DNA of 55,362 bases from Bacteroidota bacterium (GTDB taxonomy: Bacteria > Bacteroidota > Bacteroidia > NS11-12g > UBA955), in contig JAQCBH010000014.1 of NCBI GenBank assembly GCA_027621365.1, positions 1-55,362 of the forward strand, given 5' to 3'. The notes under the pieces were generated by a model. That model saw only the letters and a program-made list of their open reading frames with translations, searched no databases and was not told where the DNA came from. Every line of letters begins with the position of its first letter. The first letter of the stretch is position 1. Position numbers and translations under genes: made by a program. Positions 53,582-55,362 of this stretch are shown piece after piece.

Positions 53582-53616
53582 TTTGAATCTTCAAAATCAA
53601 AATTGCTCTATATTTG
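53582..53616 (+). promoter_or_regulatory. Promoter of tRNA-Ser
   Basis: TTTG (53582-53585), 23 bp, TATATTTG (53609-53616), a perfect -7 box. The following bases CACTCCCGTT match the tRNA-Leu promoter (CACTCCGTT) except for one extra C. The predicted start is about 40 nt before the mature tRNA. Confidence 0.7.
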
Positions 53617-53660
53617 CACTCCCGTTGGCGATCAACCCAACCTTGTTGAAAAACAAACTT

Positions 53661-53750
53661 GGTGAGGTGGGTGAGTGGCTGAAACCAGCAGTTTGCTAAA
53701 CTGCCGAACGGGTAACCGTTCCGGGGGTTCGAATCCCCCCTTCACCGCCA
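53661..53750 (+). tRNA. tRNA-Ser (anticodon GCT)
   Basis: A class II tRNA with encoded CCA (53748-53750). Acceptor GGTGAGG pairs with CTTCACC, with one G-T. The anticodon arm GCAGT-TTGCTAA-ACTGC gives anticodon GCT (53695-53697), reading AGC/AGU. The long variable arm is GAACGGGTAACCGTTC, and the T arm GGGGGTTCGAATCCCCC. It is followed by a strong terminator. Confidence 0.97.
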
Positions 53751-53772
53751 AAGAGGAATTAACTTCCTACCC

Positions 53773-53805
53773 AAAACCCCGATAGCCCAGTGTTTTCGGG
53801 GTTTT
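53773..53805 (+). terminator. Rho-independent terminator of tRNA-Ser
   Basis: AAAACCCCGA (53773-53782) pairs with TCGGGGTTTT (53796-53805) around a 13-nt loop, followed by TGCTTTTT. It lies 22 bp after the tRNA CCA end. Confidence 0.85.
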
Positions 53806-53952
53806 TGCTTTTTAGCCCTTTTCTGAAAAGCCGCAAAAAGCACCAAAAGTTTACGCAAAACCGTGAGTCACTCTCCTTTCCTACACTTTGACTCACGGCA
53901 AAACGCTGAAACCCACGTCTGACAAGGGTTTGCGAACTTTCCACAAGCCAAA

Positions 53953-54243
53953 CTACTCAAACTCATCTTCCATAGGAAGATTCACTATTGTATCGATTAT
54001 TCGAAGGAAGGGCAACTTAAACCTGCTGGTATTCATAAGCAATTGGGCTTCTTCTAAACTATCGATGGGCATCGACTTGTCTGTCTGACCTTCACAAACG
54101 CCCTTAAGAATTGGGAACACTACCTCTACATCATCTAATTCCACGGTATTGGTGAGTAATTTCCCTATAAACATTCCAGCGTTTTTCTCTACTGAAAGGA
54201 CTATTTCCAAAAGTCTCTTGTGCTGTTTAGACCCCTTGTTCAT
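53953..54243 (-). CDS. Small hypothetical protein
   Basis: This 96-residue soluble protein is acidic at its end and helical by eye (RLLEIVLSVEKNAGMFIGKL, ELDDVEVVFPILKGVCEG, SLEEAQLLMNTSRFKLPFLR). It has no signal peptide, membrane segment or recognisable family. It begins with ATG at 54243 in the A+T-richer region after tRNA-Ser and is divergent from a 47-codon ORF. It could be an accessory or phage-derived gene. Confidence 0.5.
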   Translation of the reverse strand: MNKGSKQHKRLLEIVLSVEKNAGMFIGKLLTNTVELDDVEVVFPILKGVCEGQTDKSMPIDSLEEAQLLMNTSRFKLPFLRIIDTIVNLPMEDEFE

Positions 54244-54314
54244 ACCTAATGCAATCTTGCTCTAAACTACAAATCACATCCCTTTTTAAATAGAATTATC
54301 CTAAATTTATACTC

Positions 54315-54458
54315 ATGGAGTACAAAATACCTTTACCTAGACCCAACCTCGTGAATGTTGACGCAGAGTATTGCACTCCTGAAACAGTTGAGGCATTGCT
54401 TCCTAAGAATTTCATACACGCAGAATGCAGCGATGGCATCGATTTCTATTGCTTGTGA
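54315..54458 (+). CDS. Possible 47-residue small protein
   Basis: ATG 54315 to TGA 54458 encodes MEYKIPLPRPNLVNVDAE and a Cys-containing acidic second half (three Cys). TAAATTTA, one base from TAnnTTTG, begins 13 nt before the ATG, the same geometry as other start-proximal promoters here. No family was recognised. The short length makes chance a real alternative. Confidence 0.3.
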   Translation: MEYKIPLPRPNLVNVDAEYCTPETVEALLPKNFIHAECSDGIDFYCL

Positions 54459-54606
54459 CTAACTCGCTGAACAAGATCCTAAGTGAAAAGTAAATCAATT
54501 TACAAAGGATTATGACCCTTTTCGAGGCGGTGAATGACTTGGCGGATTCGATAACTGACTTTTTAAACTTTGAAATAATTTATGCAATTTTGAATTCGTT
54601 AAGTTT
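54459..54606. other. Intergenic stretch before the J-domain-like gene
   Basis: These 148 bp become strongly A+T-rich toward the right. No RNA gene, terminator or convincing -33/-7 pair was seen; CAATTTTG near 54585 is the nearest box-like sequence. Confidence 0.35.
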
Positions 54607-55287
54607 ATGAAAGACTATTATAAAATACTACGAATTGCGCGATTTAGTTCCATAGAACAAATACACTCTCAGTTTTTAAAAATTGCCCAGGACTATGATC
54701 CGGAAAAGCATGAGGGTGAACCATTCATCAAAGAATTCTACAATGAACTAAAAGAGGCTCATAAATTTTTAACCCATCCTGGAAACAAGGTAAAATATGA
54801 CGATTTATTATTGAATAATCCTGAAATTGTTAATGTCCAAGAATTTTCAAGAAAAATTACAAATAAGGCTAAAATTAATTTCAATTTTTTTGGCAATATA
54901 AAATTTATTCATAATTTAACATGGTTAGATTTTAAAAACAAATTCCCGAAATTTAAGCCAACCTATCTACTCGTTCTTTTCTTTATTTTATTGATTATAT
55001 TTAGCGTTGAATTATACATTTACAATCTAGCTAAAATAGTAGACAATGAACCAAATGATATTCCAAAAATTTTCACTCAAGAAGAACATGATAGTTGGTG
55101 GGAAGAGAATGAACATTTTTATAGACCCTCAATTGATTCTTGGAAGGAGAAATTTAAGCAAGATCCGGCCTTAATGGAACTCTATGACACTACAACTAGT
55201 TTACTTTATAGTGGTACAGATGACGGTAAATGCCAGGAAATAGCCATTAAAGAGTTACGAATAGAGTCTAAACCATTAAAAAAATGA
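54607..55287 (+). CDS. Membrane protein with degenerate J domain (no HPD)
   Basis: This 226-residue protein starts with a J-domain-like fold: MKDYYKILRIARFSSIEQIH, then a helix-loop-helix ending ELKEAHKFLTHPGNKVKYDD. The HPD tripeptide required to stimulate DnaK is replaced by D31-P32-E33, so it is unlikely to act as an ordinary DnaJ. A linker, one transmembrane segment (about 119-140, YLLVLFFILLIIFSVELYIY) and a 75-residue acidic/Trp-containing C-terminal domain (EEHDSWWEENEHFYRPSIDS) follow. The gene is much more A+T-rich than the rest of the window. Function unknown; it could be a membrane scaffold or adaptor. Confidence 0.75.
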   Translation: MKDYYKILRIARFSSIEQIHSQFLKIAQDYDPEKHEGEPFIKEFYNELKEAHKFLTHPGNKVKYDDLLLNNPEIVNVQEFSRKITNKAKINFNFFGNIKFIHNLTWLDFKNKFPKFKPTYLLVLFFILLIIFSVELYIYNLAKIVDNEPNDIPKIFTQEEHDSWWEENEHFYRPSIDSWKEKFKQDPALMELYDTTTSLLYSGTDDGKCQEIAIKELRIESKPLKK

Positions 55288-55362
55288 ACACTTTATTTAG
55301 TATTTATAAAATAAAAATATATAAATATTTCAATTTATAGAATTGTACATTTAGTGTAAATT
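55288..55362. other. Right-edge A+T-rich intergenic
   Basis: The last 75 bp are almost all A and T, with no ORF or stable hairpin. They continue the A+T-rich stretch of the J-like gene. Confidence 0.4.

Noticed and set aside
53759-53944. Minus-strand 61-codon ORF after tRNA-Ser
   Set aside because: It lies across the tRNA terminator hairpin and has no protein-like pattern.
53711-55362. Attachment-site duplicate of the tRNA-Ser 3' end
   Set aside because: I looked for a second copy of GGTTCGAATCCCCC inside the window and found none.
1-55362. CRISPR array, insertion sequence or rRNA operon
   Set aside because: No regularly spaced direct repeats, transposase motifs or rRNA sequence were seen by reading.

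Overview
The window is chromosomal DNA from a member of the Bacteroidota, most like the Flavobacteriales. The evidence is a complete type IX secretion / gliding core (PorP/SprF-like protein, GldK, GldL, GldM, GldN), a secreted M43 metalloprotease with a C-terminal type IX sorting domain, a DUF6728-type small membrane protein, and promoters of the Bacteroidota kind (TTTG, about 20 bp, TAnnTTTG). Genes are dense, about half the base pairs are G+C, and many genes touch or overlap. No transposase, CRISPR array or rRNA gene was seen.

Layout. 1-5.3 kb: two exported/membrane-anchored hypotheticals, a 51-residue DUF6728-type protein and Lon protease, all on the minus strand. 5.4-9.5 kb: a lipoprotein, then pfkA-recN, with rnhA convergent. 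9.5-14.6 kb: cinA, guaA, a periplasmic-binding-like protein and an RsmB-like rRNA methyltransferase. 14.6-17.3 kb: the yceD-rpmF-plsX-fabH operon, in which fabH is broken by an apparent 13-bp deletion. 17.4-23.5 kb: the type IX cluster porP-gldK-gldL-gldM-gldN. 23.7-26.9 kb: a sigma-54 response regulator, a Sua5-type enzyme and a hydrolase. 26.9 kb: tRNA-Leu(CAA). 27-36.7 kb: a phosphoesterase, two membrane proteins, a 2-oxoacid dehydrogenase E2, a SirB1-like protein, topA, the M43 protease and a YraN-like nuclease, all on the minus strand. 36.7-49.3 kb: lipB-lemA-TPM-TPM, uvrA, a barrel-like protein, purB, an unusual AsmA-like/GT51 glycosyltransferase and clpB. 49.3-53.4 kb: a hypothetical and the thrS-infC-rpmI-rplT operon. 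53.6 kb to the end: tRNA-Ser(GCT), followed by an A+T-rich tail with orphan genes including a degenerate J-domain membrane protein.

How the parts connect. GldK/L/M/N and the PorP-like protein would build the machine that exports proteins such as the M43 protease. PlsX and the broken FabH belong to phospholipid/fatty-acid initiation. LipB makes the lipoyl group carried by proteins such as the E2 subunit. Lon, ClpB, RecN, UvrA and TopA are proteostasis and DNA-maintenance genes.

Points most worth a second look: the fabH lesion between inferred TTGTTC repeats; an Asp-to-Asn change at the Mg-binding position 103 of PfkA; a set of promoters whose -7 box lies 12 nt from the start codon, predicting leaderless or near-leaderless mRNAs; the AsmA-like/GT51 fusion with atypical composition; and the A+T-rich stretch next to tRNA-Ser with an HPD-less J protein.
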